Source: Tubulanus polymorphus
Taxonomy: Eukaryota; Nemertea; Palaeonemertea; Tubulaniformes; Tubulanidae
Direction: 5' to 3'
Assembly: GCF_964204645.1 (NCBI RefSeq)
Contig: NC_134028.1
Coordinates: forward strand, 24,094,153-24,154,152
DNA: 60,000 bases
Shown here one piece after another: positions 59,881-60,000 of the stretch. Positions within the stretch are counted from its first letter, which is position 1. The number at the start of each line of letters is the position of its first letter. Position numbers and translations under genes: made by a program. The notes below the pieces were generated by a model. That model had not been told where the DNA came from. It did no database searches and saw nothing but the letters and a program-made list of their open reading frames with translations.

Positions 59881-60000
59881 GGGGCCAGTTGCATAGTCAT
59901 GGCTTAGACTTAAAGACCAGTCTAAGACCAACTTAGTTCTATAGCTAATCTAACAGCTTAAGACCAGTCTTAAGATTTAAGACCACTTTTGGACTTAAGT
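59881..60000 (+). repeat. Repeat P copy cut by the window end
   Basis: It begins GGGGCCAGTTGCATAGTCAT and continues GGCTTAGACTTAAAGACC, GACCAACTTAGTTCTATAGC and AGTCTTAAGATTTAAGACCA, matching 52728-52970. The right end lies outside the window. Confidence 0.6.

Overview
This is a stretch of animal nuclear genome, about 60% A+T. It is mostly long introns and dispersed repeats, with very little coding sequence. There are GT-AG splice sites, simple-sequence tracts, several families of short inverted-repeat elements, and no operons or bacterial-type genes. A marine invertebrate, possibly a lophotrochozoan, would fit, but the sequence does not settle the species.

The one gene I can support lies on the minus strand. 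Its clearest exon (585-872) encodes a Gln/Ala/Pro-rich segment starting H-M-V-Q, with a strong acceptor and a strong donor, and reads in phase 0 at both ends. Further up the gene sense there are four short segments whose donors all leave phase 0: possible first exons at 9791-9934 (His/Gln-rich), 16113-16286 and 27438-27473, and a 33-nt internal microexon at 32708-32740. A spliced but non-coding 5' exon is possible at 58382-58635. One low-complexity common exon, several alternative starts and introns of tens of kilobases resemble the 5' half of RBFOX/A2BP1 (Fox-1 family) RNA-splicing regulators. The peptide around the M-V-Q start also resembles the vertebrate RBFOX N-terminus. The diagnostic RRM would lie beyond position 1, so this identity is an inference of about even odds.

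The remainder is repeat-rich: (A) about 14 copies or fragments of a ~280-330 bp element with ends like AAGCCGCGATCACAC and GGCCCGGGCCAAA-type internal palindromes; (B) ~110 bp near-palindromic elements beginning GGACCCAGTTCCACAG, one nested in a family A copy with a 22-bp flanking repeat and two in head-to-head array inside a third element; (D) ~250-270 bp elements beginning AGGGGCGGATCTA; single inverted-repeat elements at 15716-15872, 29540-29841 and 35145-35333; a tRNA-like SINE head at 24612-24700; a two-copy dispersed repeat carrying (TCAAT)n; and a 60-bp satellite at 58685-59281 in which every unit keeps a small hairpin. Simple sequence includes two long (AT)n tracts, a 240-bp GA/GGGA purine tract, a 120-bp GGGA tract and a degenerate telomere-like block.

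I found no CRISPR array, defence system, rRNA gene, confident functional tRNA gene or autonomous transposase/reverse transcriptase ORF. The most interesting signals are the alternative-first-exon architecture and the nested palindromic elements.
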